Positions 1 through 10,957 of a stretch of DNA of 64,000 nucleotides are shown here, one piece after another. Origin of the DNA: Erpobdella octoculata (lineage: Eukaryota; Annelida; Clitellata; Hirudinida; Erpobdellidae); NCBI GenBank assembly GCA_963978895.1, contig OZ022243.1:15897789-15961788 (forward strand). Reading direction: 5' to 3'. Under the pieces are notes generated by a model. It did no database searches. It was not told where the DNA came from and saw nothing but the letters and a program-made list of their open reading frames with translations. The position numbers were made by a program, and so were the translations under genes. The first letter of the stretch is position 1; the number at the start of each line of letters is the position of its first letter.

Positions 1-421
1 GGGAAAATTCCACTGCTTCCAAAACTCAACAGTAAAAGACTAGTAAAAAAGGTGGCGCTGCAATCGCAAAATATTATATAATGATATTTTAAAAATCTGG
101 CATTTTTGACGGGCTATTATCTCTAGAATAAATATAATATGTCATAATAATATAAGTGTGGATAAATGCTTGAAAAAAGACTGACATTGGTTGAAAAGTT
201 GAAATGATGGGACCACAAATGATAAAAAAAAACAGCATTTTGACTGATTTAAAAAATATAAAACAAACAAAAACTTTCGACCCAGAGCTTGTGATACTTT
301 CATATTAAAAAAGGCTAAAAAAAAACTTCTGCAGCTTACTAAAACTTTAGAAAAAACACATTCAAAAATGAAGAGATGCAGATACAAAAAAACACACCTC
401 TAAAAATTTTTTATTATGCTG

Positions 422-916
422 TTACAGTTTGTTATAAAAACCCAAAAACCAATTTTCTGAGTTCGAAACCTTTCTCAAAGTCCGTTGCATATTAATCAAT
501 TCCAGGCAATAACTTAAAGCAACGTGCACATTTAACATTTTTAATATTACCAGATCTTTCAGTTTTGAAATGGACTCCGTGAACAATTTATCCAGTTCGA
601 TGGGATCTGTCATTGTCTGACACTTTTGATGAGTAGCAAATAAATCATCTCGTTCAAATTTGTTCAATATTGCCGGGCAATTAACTGCATTTTTAAAAGG
701 TGCCCGGCATATCGGACATGTACTGAGCTGAGGGTAGTTGCACCATTTATAAATACAATCATCACAAAAAACATGATCACAGCCATCTAACACTACTATT
801 TTAGTAGGTAATTGATAACAAATGGGACATTCCTCATTAGGACCATTGCACGAATTAAGATAAATGACTGAAAAAGGACATTTGAAATCAAGACAGTAAC
901 ATATGTGAGGAATCAT
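422..916 (-). CDS. Small intronless RING-finger protein (putative E3 ubiquitin ligase)
   Basis: Open frame of 164 codons starting at the ATG at 914-916 (minus) and stopping at TAA 422-424. Residues about 29-75 hold a C3HC4 RING: CPIC, then CDHVFCDDC, then CPICR, giving the cysteine/histidine spacing that binds two zinc ions. RING domains of this kind recruit ubiquitin-loaded E2 enzymes, so an E3 ligase role is inferred. The remaining ~90 residues are helical and lysine/leucine-rich with no domain I recognise. There is no signal peptide or membrane segment. No intron is needed, and the flanks are microsatellite and transposon DNA, so it could be a retrocopy, an exon of a larger gene, or a gene carried by a mobile element. 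The RING itself is clear; whether it is an expressed gene is not. Confidence 0.6.
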   Translation of the reverse strand: MIPHICYCLDFKCPFSVIYLNSCNGPNEECPICYQLPTKIVVLDGCDHVFCDDCIYKWCNYPQLSTCPICRAPFKNAVNCPAILNKFERDDLFATHQKCQTMTDPIELDKLFTESISKLKDLVILKMLNVHVALSYCLELINMQRTLRKVSNSENWFLGFYNKL

Positions 917-1008
917 TTTCAAATTAAATGATTAACTATTCAATTACTTGAATTTGCTATATTTTCTACAGGGATATGAATGGATGGGAACTGTTTATGA
1001 ATTATGTT

Positions 1009-1119
<111 letters not shown>

Positions 1120-1492
1120 TTATATATCTATATTATAGTAGCCCACGTCACTCACTGCTTCTGTCACGCTCACGTAAATTAGTTGTATAGACGATATCGA
1201 TGTGCACGTAAGAATTTATTGCGCGCAGGCGTGTAATAAAAGTTATTATTCAATTGTACCTATATACACTCTCAGTCCTAGAGATCAAAAAAAGTGGCAC
1301 TGCAATCGAAAAATATTATATAATGAGATTAAAAAAATCTCAGAAGCAAGGACCACTTCTCAACGATGGCTGTCAATTCACATTAAATTTGCTTATATAT
1401 AAAAAAAAATTTTATGTTTATAAAATGTCATTTTGTTTTTGTTGACTATTTTTTATAAAAAGTATCCAAAGTACATCGTACTTTTAAAACAT

Positions 1493-1520
1493 CCGTTCAT
1501 CGGACGGGCAAAACCACTAG

Positions 1521-1522
<2 letters not shown>
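1493..1522 (+). mobile_element. Helitron-like 3' terminus, third end family
   Basis: The sequence reaches a small hairpin-prone GTTCATCGGACGGG stretch, then GCAAAACCA and CTAG followed by T at the edge of a TA tract. The same terminus occurs at 6,004-6,031 (with a cleaner CCGTC/GACGG stem), at about 9,147-9,162 and, mutated, at 41,665-41,692. CTAG with a hairpin about ten bases before it is the usual Helitron 3' end. The rest of this copy is not delimited. Confidence 0.5.
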
Positions 1523-1552
<30 letters not shown>

Positions 1553-2221
1553 GTCAAGACTGTCTGATAAAACAGAATTACAAATTTTTTGTCTTAATTT
1601 AGTTTTTCACAGAAGAAGTGGCTTAGAAAACAAGTAAAGGAAGAAACGAGTTTATCAACACAAACTTTTATTTCAAATACACTCGATTTAGAAATACGAA
1701 CGATGTTCAAATTAAATTATTTTTATTTGAATCGTGTATTGTTATTCAATATAAACTATGCTGAAAGTTTCAGCTTCCTAGCTAGTCAAAAAGCTGGTTT
1801 AATTTTACTTCCAAAACTTGCGTACAGAGAAAGCCACAAATACACACACAAACAGAGATTGTACCCTAAAGAAAAGTTTGTAAATAGAGGAGATGGTTGA
1901 GAAACTATTATTTTAGAGGTCACAACTGCCTTCTTTTACTACAAAAAATTAAAGTATGTGAAGAGCGAAAACACTTTTTCACAAATCGTGTAATTCTCAG
2001 CTGGAACTCCTTGACGTAGGAAGCAGTGGGCGCATATTCGGTGAATGCCTTCAAAAATCAACTAGCTCTGCTTTGTTGCAGTATGACTGACTTGTCAGCT
2101 CAGAGGGGTCTGATGCAGCACCTCTTCTTCAATCATACATGTTATTTTTATGACTATTTTTTCTCGTTTTTTTCTGTTATTTTTGTGATTTCGTAGGTAT
2201 GTATTGATAACTGAATAAAAA

Positions 2222-2223
<2 letters not shown>
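1523..2223. other. No gene seen
   Basis: AT-rich sequence with no convincing ORF, RNA or repeat that I recognise. Confidence 0.5.
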
Positions 2224-2261
<38 letters not shown>

Positions 2262-2302
2262 TATATATATAATATATATATAATATATTATATATATATA
2301 CA

Positions 2303-2375
<73 letters not shown>
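2224..2375. repeat. (TA)n microsatellite, interrupted
   Basis: About 150 bp of TA repeats with AATT interruptions, directly next to the left arm of a Penelope-like element. Confidence 0.95.
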
Positions 2376-2379
<4 letters not shown>

Positions 2380-2575
2380 TTTATTAAACAACACAGCACA
2401 TTTCGCAAAAACCAACTTGTTAAAACTATTTTCAAGTTCCCTGAAAAAACTTCGAATTCAAGGACTTGCAAACAACTGACCGCTATTCATGTTATATAAC
2501 AACCGAATTATACAACAAAATCAAAGTTATAATCACCGACGCGTTTCGGAGTTACTCTCCATTATCAAGGTTCAA
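2376..2575 (-). mobile_element. Penelope-like element, left inverted arm
   Basis: This ~200-bp segment is the inverted copy of 3,871-4,080. Read on the minus strand it carries a degenerate hammerhead-like core (2,538-2,568: TTGATAATGG, an ACTCC stem, then GAAACGCGTC) followed by a coding remnant containing LFNKEY, which matches [14 protein letters not shown] in the right arm. Inverted terminal copies carrying hammerhead motifs and the N-terminal part of the ORF are known for Penelope-like elements. The core has T for C at position 3 and A for G at position 8, so ribozyme activity is unlikely. Confidence 0.6.
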
Positions 2576-2740
2576 ATGTCAACAAAAGGAAAGAAAGAAG
2601 ACCGCCACCGAAAGACGCTGTGCTGACTATGGAAAGAGATGTTAGACAATTGAGAATAAAAGAAGCTCTCTTGATCTTACGCCAGAAGAAATATCGGTTG
2701 AAATAACTCAGACTGTTCCTAGCATGTCCACGCGGAGTGA

Positions 2741-2797
2741 TTGAACACTGCGGAAATAGCGCTATAGAAATATTTTTTGATTGATTGATTGATTGAT
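2741..2797 (+). mobile_element. L2-like LINE 3' tail fragment
   Basis: The segment TTGAACACTGCGGAAATAGC, then a GCTATA stretch and (GATT)n matches the 3' end of the longer L2-like LINE at 45,041-47,010. It interrupts a sequence found twice around it: 2,686-2,742 and 2,969-3,026 are almost identical copies of the same 57-bp coding stretch. Confidence 0.6.
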
Positions 2798-2925
2798 GGT
2801 ACAGAAATTAACAAACAGTTTGATAGTTTCCTTCAGGTCCTAAAACTATATGACCCAAAGTCTACAAGGGTGCACATGGATTGTCGAGAAAGCCGTTCTA
2901 AAGTGGTGGGAGATGAAACAAGACA

Positions 2926-3207
2926 ATGAGCGAGAGATGTGGTTTGGATAAGGTTCTGGAGAACGTTCCAGAAGAAATATCGGTTGAAATAGCTCAGACT
3001 GTTCCTAGCATGTCCACGCGGAGTGATTCGAGCGGAGTTCCGGAGGACGTTTTGGAGGAAGTGTTGGAGTCTGTTCCCGATATGTCAGTGCCGGTGAGAG
3101 TTCCAGAGAATGTCGAAATCACAAGTGACATTGAGGGGTCTGTCCGAGAGATGTTCCCACATCTTGTGGGTAACATCAACATAACAACGCGAAAGAAGAA
3201 CAAATAA
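2926..3207 (+). pseudogene. Partial ORF of the Penelope-like element, end motif PHLxxNxNIT
   Basis: A 93-codon open stretch rich in acidic and proline/serine residues ends in MFPHLVGNINITTRKK and a stop. The ORF in the second element (11,379-12,141, minus) ends in MCPHLIDNCNITIRR, and in both loci the ORF is followed by a hammerhead-type motif, an FNK-C-K coding remnant and a TA tract. The 5' part is broken by the LINE tail and a 57-bp duplication just upstream. I do not recognise a reverse transcriptase or GIY-YIG domain, so this is not the usual Penelope ORF. Confidence 0.45.
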
Positions 3208-3440
3208 TAGTTTATATATTATAAGTTACTATGTTAATGATTATTGCTTATATATTATTGATACGTTAATAACATTAATATATTTTGGTTAACAAAATTA
3301 ATATAAATTACTGATTATTGGACTTATTTTTAGGTTGATTGAATTTGATGTTTTCAGTTTATTTCTTTTGGCCAGATGCCCAGTAGAATGACCACCGTCT
3401 TTCGCTGGCGATCTTTTGTCTTTTCTTTTGTTGACATTTA

Positions 3441-3870
3441 AAAATATTTGAAAATTACTTTATTTTATCAAAAAATGTACATTCTAACAACCTACGTATA
3501 GTAGATAATGTTAGAATAGGTACTTATAAAACTAATCTTCGAAAATATTTCATAAAATACCTAGGCCCGAAGATTTGGAATAATGCGTTTTCAAATCTAA
3601 ATATGTCTTCTTTACAAACCTTCAAAAACTCAGCAAAGGTTTTCAGTGTGAATAAAGACTTAGATTGCTATACGTACATCTTATTATAAATATACCTCAA
3701 TTTTTTCAAATTTTTTTATGACATTTTCAGTTTTCTGTTGACTTTATTTTTTTTTATATTTTATTATGATTTTATTTGTTTTGATTGATTACAACATTTT
3801 AAGGTTGATTGTCTCGCGGAGGTAACTCCTTTCATCAACCTTATTGAATTATTAAACGTTTAAAAAAAAT
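3441..3870 (+). mobile_element. Jockey-like LINE 3' fragment inserted in the Penelope-like right arm
   Basis: Frames in 3,490-3,690 encode the C-terminal end of a LINE reverse transcriptase (TNLRKYFIKYLGPKIWNNAF pattern, the usual GPxxWN motif), followed by an untranslated tail. It is an insertion: the left arm runs uninterrupted from the GTTGACATT stretch to TTGATAATGG, while in the right arm those two pieces lie on either side of this segment. Confidence 0.65.
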
Positions 3871-4234
<364 letters not shown>

Positions 4235-4299
4235 CCCATGTCTGTGTAAGACGTTTTTGTGTGACGATTTGCTATCTATGGCAAATTAATTTATATATC

Positions 4300-4483
4300 T
4301 ATATATATAGAAAAATGAATGTTTGTATATATATTAATGTCCTTTAGGCATTGCTACACCATTCATCCGATCGTAATGAAATTTTCACACAACCTTGAGA
4401 GTCAAGGGGAAAGTCAAATAAAAAAAAATTTGAAATCCGTCACAAAATGAGCGGAGCGGAGCGGGTGAGCGAGCGGGAACTAT
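4300..4483 (-). repeat. Short interspersed repeat, GAGCGGAGCGG family
   Basis: A ~180-bp unit. One end is GAATGTTTGTATATA, the middle contains TTTTCACACAACCTTGAGAG, and the other end is GAGCGGAGCGGGTGAGCGAG before a TA tract. Full or partial copies lie at 9,474-9,640, 9,656-9,785, 14,700-14,806, 14,988-15,047, 19,518-19,625, 40,348-40,398 and 61,320-61,490. All touch TA tracts. Class unknown, possibly one end of a Helitron-like element. Confidence 0.7.
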
Positions 4484-4568
4484 ATATATATGTATGTGCG
4501 TATGTATGTGTGTATGTATGTATGTGTATGTGCATGTATGTGTGTCTGTGTGTGTGTTTATGTATGTA

Positions 4569-5446
4569 CTAGCGGAGATACCCGGCGTTGCCCGGGTTTT
4601 TTAGAGGTTTTTCTAATGTTTGTCTCTTTCTCTCCCGTTTCCTTTCCCATCTGCTTTCCCACTCCCGTTAGCTTTCTCGTTTTCGGTCGTTTTCCCGCTC
4701 CCGGTCGCTTTCCCGCTCCCGGTCGCTTTCCCGCTCCCGGTCGCTTTACCACTCCCGGTCGCTTTCCCGCTCACGTTTGCTCTCCCATTCCCGCTCACGC
4801 TTGCTTTTCCGTTCCCGCTCGCTGTCCGTTCCGGGTCGCTTTCCCGTTTCTATAATAGACAAACTAACCCACAAACATTCATATATATATATATATATAG
4901 TCTTAGCAAATCTATTTTACGTTTTATAGGCTAACAGAAGTTATGAAAGAATGGAAAAGAAAAAATGAGCGTGAACGGGAGAGCAACCGTGACCGGGAAT
5001 GGGAGAGCAAGCATGACCGGGAACGGGAGAGCAAGCGTGAGCGGGAACGGGAAAGCGACCGGGAACGGGAAAGCGACCGGGAACGGGAAAGCGACCGGAA
5101 ACGGTAAAGCGACCGGGAACGGAAAAGCCACCGGGAACGGGAAAGCGACCGGGAACGGGAAAGCGACCGGGAACGGGAAAGCGACCGGGAACGCGGAAAG
5201 CGACCGGGAACGTGGAAAGCGACTGGAATCGGGAGAGCAAGCTTGGAAGGAAACGCGAGCAAGAAAGAAAATCGATAACAAAACTTCTGAGCGGGAAAGC
5301 GAACGGGAGCTGGAAAACGACCGAGAGCGGAAAAGCGACCGGGAACGCGACGAAAACGGGAAAGTGGAGAAAGAAACGGGAGCGAGAGAGACAAACATTA
5401 GAAAAACCTCTAAAAAACCCCGGGCAACGCCGGGTAACCCCGCTAG
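4569..5446. mobile_element. Back-to-back Helitron-like composite, copy 1
   Basis: Both outer ends are the same Helitron-like 3' terminus: CTAG at 4,569-4,572 (minus) and 5,443-5,446 (plus), each preceded by the hairpin CCCGGGCAACGCCGGG. Each arm contains an 18-bp GC-rich tandem repeat (units like GGGAACGGGAAAGCGACC), and a short TA tract lies between the arms. Nearly the same unit occurs at 40,486-41,278 and, inverted, at 60,425-61,230. ORFs rich in SRSRSL, VPGRFP or NGKATG are six-frame readings of the 18-bp repeat and are not genes. Confidence 0.7.
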
Positions 5447-6031
5447 TAATAATATAAATACATTTTGTGTATATTTTTATTTAATTACATAAATTTAAAA
5501 AAAATTACCTTACTTAAATTAATTCAAAATATAAAAAATTATTAATATTTTAATCTATCTTTTGTTTTGGAATGTATACGAACGATAAAGCAATTTTTTC
5601 ATGGTAATGTTATAAATAAATAAATAAATAGATAAATAAATAAATGAATGAATGAATGAATGAACGAACGAACGAACGAACGAACGAACGAACGAACGAA
5701 CGAACGAACGAACGAACGAACGGACGGACGGACGGACGGACGGACGGACGGACGGACGGACGGACGAACGAACGAACGAACGAACGAACGAATGAATGAA
5801 AGAATGGATGGACGGACGGACGGACGGACGGACGAACGAACGAACGAACGAACGAACGAACGAACGAACGAACGAACGAACGAACGAACGAACGAACGAA
5901 CGAATGAATGAATGAATGAATGAATAACAAAATAATTAATAAACTTATAATAATCGAAGAAATGTATCTAAAGTTCATCGCATTGTTAAAACCTTAGAAA
6001 ATCCGTCCCTGAGACGGGTAAAACCACTAGT
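5447..6031 (+). mobile_element. Helitron-like third-family segment with tetranucleotide arrays
   Basis: AT-rich sequence leads into long (GAAC)n and (GACG)n arrays at about 5,617-5,925 and ends in the hairpin CCGTCCCTGAGACGG, a nine-base spacer, then CTAG followed by T. A homologous segment, with different tetranucleotide arrays, lies at 41,281-41,692, also directly after a copy of the composite. Long tetranucleotide arrays are typical of pearl/HINE-type non-autonomous elements. Confidence 0.55.
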
Positions 6032-6047
6032 ATATACATATATAATA

Positions 6048-7336
6048 CTAGCAGTGCCCATAGCGGCTTCGCTCGCATGAAATTAGAGAATTTGAACCGT
6101 GCATACATAGTAGAGTACTGCACGGATCAATTTTTTAGGTCTCGGCTAGGCCCGTCGACAACTTGGCCCAGCCCGTTTCAAAAACCGAATATCCTGGCCC
6201 GGCACGGCCCGTCTAATATGGGCCCGGTCCGTTTTTACAGGCCTAGAAGTTCTATATACTTTATGAAAAACTTCGGCCCGTCCCACCTTGACTTCAGGTT
6301 TAGCCCGGCCCGTCTGAACACCCTAAAATCACTAAAATGTTTATATACTTGGTTAAAAATCTCGGCCCGTTCCACCTTGATTTAAGGTTTAGGCAGGGCC
6401 TTATGAAGACCCTAAAATAACGGCTTGGCCCGTCCGTCAGGTGATAAACTGAACTCATCTACTTTTGACCGGCACAAAACCTCAAAATACCAATTTTCAC
6501 ATCTGTAGCACTTACAGTTTTTGAGTAGCAGTTATTTTAAAATCAAATAACCCTTTTTCCACTTCACTATTGAGGTCCTGGAAACCAAATTTTCAAAAAA
6601 TGGTGAAACACGTATATCATTATTTTTAGAGTAGAAACTAAATACTAATTTTACTTTTGTAGCATTTACAGTTTTTGAGTAGCAGTTACTTTAAAAACCA
6701 AGTAATCCTATTTTCCACCCCATATTTGAAGTCCTGGAAACCAAATTTTAAAAAATGGTAAAACACGTATATCTTTATTTTTAGAATAGAAACTAAATAC
6801 TAATTTTTACATCTGTGGTATTTACAGTTTTTGAGTAGCAGTTAGTTTGAAAAACAAATAACCCTATTTTCCACCCCACTATTGAAGTCCTGGAAACCAA
6901 ATTTTCAGAAAATGCTAAAACACCTATTTCATTATTTTGGGAGTAGAAACAAAATACTAATTTTTACTCCTGTAGCATTCACAGTTTTTGAGTAGCAGCT
7001 ACTTTAAAAACCAAATAACCCAATTTTCCAACCAACATTTGAGGTCCGGGAAACCGAATTTTCAAAAAATGGTGAAACACGTATCTTTTTATTTTTTAAG
7101 AAAAATCCATATACCAAATTTCAAAATTTCCTCATTTTTGGGTTTCGAGATATACATTGTTTTAGAAAAAAGTTTGTTTTCCAGTTTTTCCCCTCAGGAG
7201 CAAAATTTTCAAAAATCCTTTCTTAGCGGATGTTTACGCTATAGAAGTAATATAAGTTCCAAATTTCACGTTCCTAGGATGAGGCGTGTGAGCTCGGCGT
7301 TGATTATCAATCAGTCAGTCAGGACATGTTTTTTTA
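6048..7336 (-). mobile_element. Helitron-like element, family 1, minus copy of a head-to-head pair
   Basis: Read on the minus strand it ends with the hairpin AGCGAAGCCGCT, ten bases, then CTAG (6,048-6,051) and T. It carries several ~180-bp core repeats, each containing a CAGTTTTTGAGTAGCAG-type motif and the phrase TCCTGGAAACCAAATTTT, and a short (GACT) stretch at its 5' side. Its 5' TC end is not preserved: it runs into the plus copy at 7,337. Peptides read from it are repeat translations. Confidence 0.75.
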
Positions 7337-8983
7337 TCTATATATATAAAAGAACATGTCCTGACTGACTGACTGACTGACTGACTGACTGACTGACTGA
7401 CTGACTGACTGACTGACTGACTACTCAAAAACTGTTAATGCTACAGGAGTAAAAATTAGTAATTAGTTTCTACTCCAAAAATAATGAAATACGTGTTTTA
7501 GCATTTTTTGAAAATTTGGTTTCCAGGACTTCAAATGTGGGGTGGAAAATAGGGCTAATTGTTTTTTATAGTAACTGCTACTCAAAAACAGTAAATACCA
7601 CAGATGTAAAAATTATTATTTAGTTTCTTTTCTAAAAATAAAGATATACGTGTTTCACCATTTTTTACAAATTTGGTTTCCCGGACCTCAAATGTGGGCT
7701 GGAAAATTGGGTTATTTGATTTTTAAAGTAGCTTCTACTCAAAAACTGTTAATGCTACAAAAGTAAAAATTAGTATTTAGTTTCTACTCTAAAAATAATG
7801 ATATACGGGTTTCACAATTTTTTGAAAATTTGGTAACTGTTGCTCAAAAACTGTAAATACCACAGATGGAAAAATTAGTATTTAGTTTTTATTCTAAAAA
7901 TAAAGATATACGTATTTTACCATTTTTTTAACATTTGGTTTCCAGGACTTCAAATGTGGGGTGGAAAATAAGGTTATTTGGTTTTTAATGTAACTGCTAC
8001 TCAAAAACTGTAGATGCAACAGGAGTAAAAATTAGTATTTGGTTTCTACTCCAGAAATAATGATATACGTGTTTTACCATTTTTTGACAATTTGGTTTCC
8101 AGGAATTCAAATATGGGGTGGAAAATAGGGTTACTTGGTTTTAAAATAACTGCTACTCAAAAACTGTAAGTGCTACAGATGTGAAAATTAGTATTTTGAG
8201 GTTTTGTGACGGTTGAAAGTAGATGAGTTCAGTTTATCACCGGACGGACGGGCCAAGCCGTTATTTTAGGGTCTTCATACGGCCCTGCTCAAACCTTAAA
8301 TCAAGGTGGGACGAGCCGAGATTTTTAACCAAGTATATAGACATTTTAGTGATTTTAGGGTGTTCAGACGGGTCGGGCTAAACCTGAAGTCAAGGTGGGA
8401 CGGGCCGAAGTTTTTTATCAAGTATATAGAACTTCTCGGCCTGTAAAAACGGGCCGGGCGCATATTAGATGGGCCGTGCCGGGCCCATATTAGATGGGCC
8501 GTGCCGGGCCCATATTAGATGGGCCGTGCCGGGCCCATATTAGATGGGCCGTGCCGGGCCCATATTAGATGGGCCGTGCCGGGCCCATATTAGATGGGCC
8601 GTGCCGGGCCCATATTAGATGGGCCGTGCCGGGCCCATATTAGATGGGCCGTGCCGGGCCCATATTAGATGGGCCGTGCCGGGCCCATATTAGATGGGCC
8701 GTGCCGGGCCCATATTAGATGGGCCGTGCCGGGCCCATATTAGATGGGCCGTGCCGGGCCCATATTAGATGGGCCGTGCCGTGCCCATATTAGATGGGCC
8801 ATGCCGGGCCCATATTAGATGGGCCGTGCCGGGCCAGGAATTTCGGTTTTTGAAACGGGCTGGGCCAAGTTGTCGACGGGCCGAGCCGAGACCTAAAAAA
8901 TTGATCCGTGCAATACACTACTATGTATGCACGATTTAAATTCTCTAATTTCATGCGAGCGAAGCCGCTACGGGCACTGCTAG
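7337..8983 (+). mobile_element. Helitron-like element, family 1, plus copy with expanded minisatellite
   Basis: Starts with TC after an A (5' end TCTATATATATAAAAGAAC) and ends with CTAG at 8,980-8,983 before a T, which is the A|TC...CTAG|T insertion pattern of Helitrons. A (GACT)n array follows the 5' end, then ~180-bp core repeats, then a 3' region with the AGCG/CGCT hairpin ten bases before CTAG. It is longer than the copy at 20,383-21,979 mainly because of a 25-bp minisatellite at 8,461-8,835. No Rep/helicase gene is present, so it is non-autonomous. Confidence 0.8.
8461..8835 (+). repeat. 25-bp GC-rich minisatellite inside the Helitron-like element
   Basis: Fifteen copies of CATATTAGATGGGCCGTGCC plus GGGCC, nearly identical, with two or three single-base variants in the last copies. 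The other family members here have only one copy at this place, so the expansion is particular to this locus. Confidence 0.95.
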
Positions 8984-9120
<137 letters not shown>

Positions 9121-9177
9121 TATATTTATATAGATATATATGAGACAGGTAAAACCACTAGTATATATATATATATT

Positions 9178-9475
9178 AGCGAGGCCACCCGGCGTTGCCC
9201 GGGGGTTTTAAAGGTTTTTCTAATGTTTTTCTCTCTCGCTCCCGTGTCCTTCTCCGCGTTCCCGTTCCCATCGCGTTCCCGGTCGCTTTTCCGGTCCCGG
9301 TCGCTTTCCCGCTCTCGGTCGTTTTCCAGCTCCCGGTCACTTTCCCGCTCCCGGTTGCTTTCCCGTTCTCGGTCGCTTTCCCTTTCCCACTCTATCATTC
9401 GCTCTCAGTTGGCTTCCCGTTCCCGTTTTTGCTCATTTATGTATGTATATGTATGTGCATATATATGCATATAGT
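9178..9475 (-). mobile_element. Helitron-like family 2 fragment
   Basis: Begins with the family 2 terminus, but CTAG is changed to TTAG, followed by the CCCGGCGTTGCCCGGG hairpin and the GC-rich repeat in reversed orientation. A GAGCGGAGCGG-family repeat follows. Confidence 0.65.
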
Positions 9476-9784
9476 TCACGCTCGCTCACCCGCTCCGTTC
9501 ATTTTGTGACGGATTTCAAATTTTTTCTCTATATTTGATTCCCCTTGACTCTCAAAGTTGTGTGAAAATTTGATTACGATCGGATGAATGGTGTAGCAAT
9601 GTATAAAGAACATACATACATACAAACATTAATTTATATATACATATATATATATATTGTACACGCTCGCTCACCCGCTCCGTTCATTTTGTGACTCATT
9701 TCATTTTTTTCTATATTTGATTCCCCTTGACTCTGTGTGAAAATTTCATTACGATCGGATGAATAGTTTAGCAATGCATAAATA

Positions 9785-9785
<1 letters not shown>
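9474..9785 (+). repeat. Two tandem copies of the GAGCGGAGCGG-family short repeat
   Basis: Copies at about 9,474-9,640 and 9,656-9,785 are separated by a short TA tract and share the CGCTCGCTCACCCGCTCCG end and the ATTACGATCGGATGAAT end. Confidence 0.65.
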
Positions 9786-9869
<84 letters not shown>

Positions 9870-9870
<1 letters not shown>

Positions 9871-10510
9871 TAGCAGTGACCGTAGCGGCTTCGCTCGCAT
9901 GAAATTAGAGAATTTGAACCGTGCATACATAGTAGACTACTGCACGGATCATTTTTTTAGGTCTCGGCTCGGCCCGTCGACAACTTGGCCCTGTCCGTTT
10001 CAAAAACCGAAATTCCTGACCCGGCACGGCCCGTCTAATATGGGCCGGGCCCGTTTTTACAGGCCTAGAAGTTCAATATACTTGATGAAAAACTTCGGCG
10101 TCCCACCTTGACTTCAGGTTTAGCCCGGCCCGTCTAAACACCCTAAAATCACAAAAATGTCTATATACTTGGTTAAAAATATCGGCACGTCCCACCTAGA
10201 TTTAAGGTTTGGGCAGGGCCGTATAAAGACCCTAAAATAACGGCTTGGCCCGTCCGTCCGGTTATAAACTGAACTCATCTACTTTTAACACGCACAAAAC
10301 CTCAAAATACTAATTTTCACATATGTAGCACTTACAGTTTTTGAATAGCAGTTATTTTAAAATCAAATAACCCTTTTTTCACTTCACATTTGAGGTCCTG
10401 GGAACCAAATTTTCAAAAAATGGTGAAACACGTATATCATAATTTTTAGAGTAGAAACCAAATACTAATTTTTACTCCTGTAGCATCTACAGTTTTCGAG
10501 TAGCAGTTAC
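9870..10510 (-). mobile_element. Helitron-like family 1, 3' part only
   Basis: CTAG at 9,870-9,873 (minus) with the family 1 hairpin. The element runs inward through the GC-rich subterminal region and about one core repeat, then stops abruptly at the join to an unrelated Helitron-like 5' end at 10,517. A TA tract (9,790-9,869) lies directly outside the CTAG end. Confidence 0.7.
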
Positions 10511-10516
10511 ATTACA

Positions 10517-10714
10517 TAGTGCTTGACTTCAAACTTCTCCTAAACGGCTGAACCGATTTTTATGAAATTTTTTGTGTACATTTGGTAGATCTGAAAATAG
10601 GTTGTAGGCTATATAAAAAAAAATTTTAAATTATTTAAAAAAATTATTTTGGAAAAACAATAAGGTGCAATTATGTCTTTTTTTATAGGAAAATGCAACA
10701 GACAGACAGACAGA
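10517..10714 (-). mobile_element. Helitron-like 5' end fragment of another family
   Basis: Contains AACGGCTGAACCGATTTTTA and ends in (GACA)n before a TA tract. Read on the minus strand this is the (GTCT)n-containing 5' region common in invertebrate Helitrons. A second copy lies at 61,545-61,740 and a rearranged one at 19,081-19,180. Confidence 0.55.

Positions 10715-10802
<88 letters not shown>
10715..10802. repeat. (TA)n microsatellite
   Basis: About 88 bp of TA between a Helitron-like 5' end and the Penelope-like element. Confidence 0.95.
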
Positions 10803-10806
<4 letters not shown>

Positions 10807-10957
10807 GAACAAGCTGTTCTTTCAGACACGCTTTATTAAAGACTATGGCCCATTTCTTATTACAAACTTTTTCTATCAAACGTGAAACTTTTCGAAAATC
10901 GGAAATACCAAGACACTTTTGAACCAACTGGTATATATTTTTATTAATGTTTTGGTC

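Noticed and set aside
4490..5492. ORFs rich in SRSRSL, VPGRFP or NGKATG, resembling SR-type splicing proteins (also at 9,126-9,509, 15,985-16,403, 38,442-38,702, 40,407-41,269 and 60,339-61,309)
   Set aside because: The 18-bp GC-rich repeat of Helitron-like elements is open in all frames on both strands, with no codon bias or start context. It has no protein family signature.
5610..5978. ORFs of repeated RTNE or RSFV
   Set aside because: Translations of (GAAC)n and (GACG)n tetranucleotide arrays.
6077..6385. ORFs of ~100 codons within the Helitron-like copies (6,077, 9,899 and 21,704 regions)
   Set aside because: They follow element copies, are on opposite strands in different copies, and have no similarity to Rep/helicase or other proteins.
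8461..8835. CRISPR-like array
   Set aside because: Units are contiguous with no unique spacers, and the DNA is eukaryotic. It is a minisatellite.
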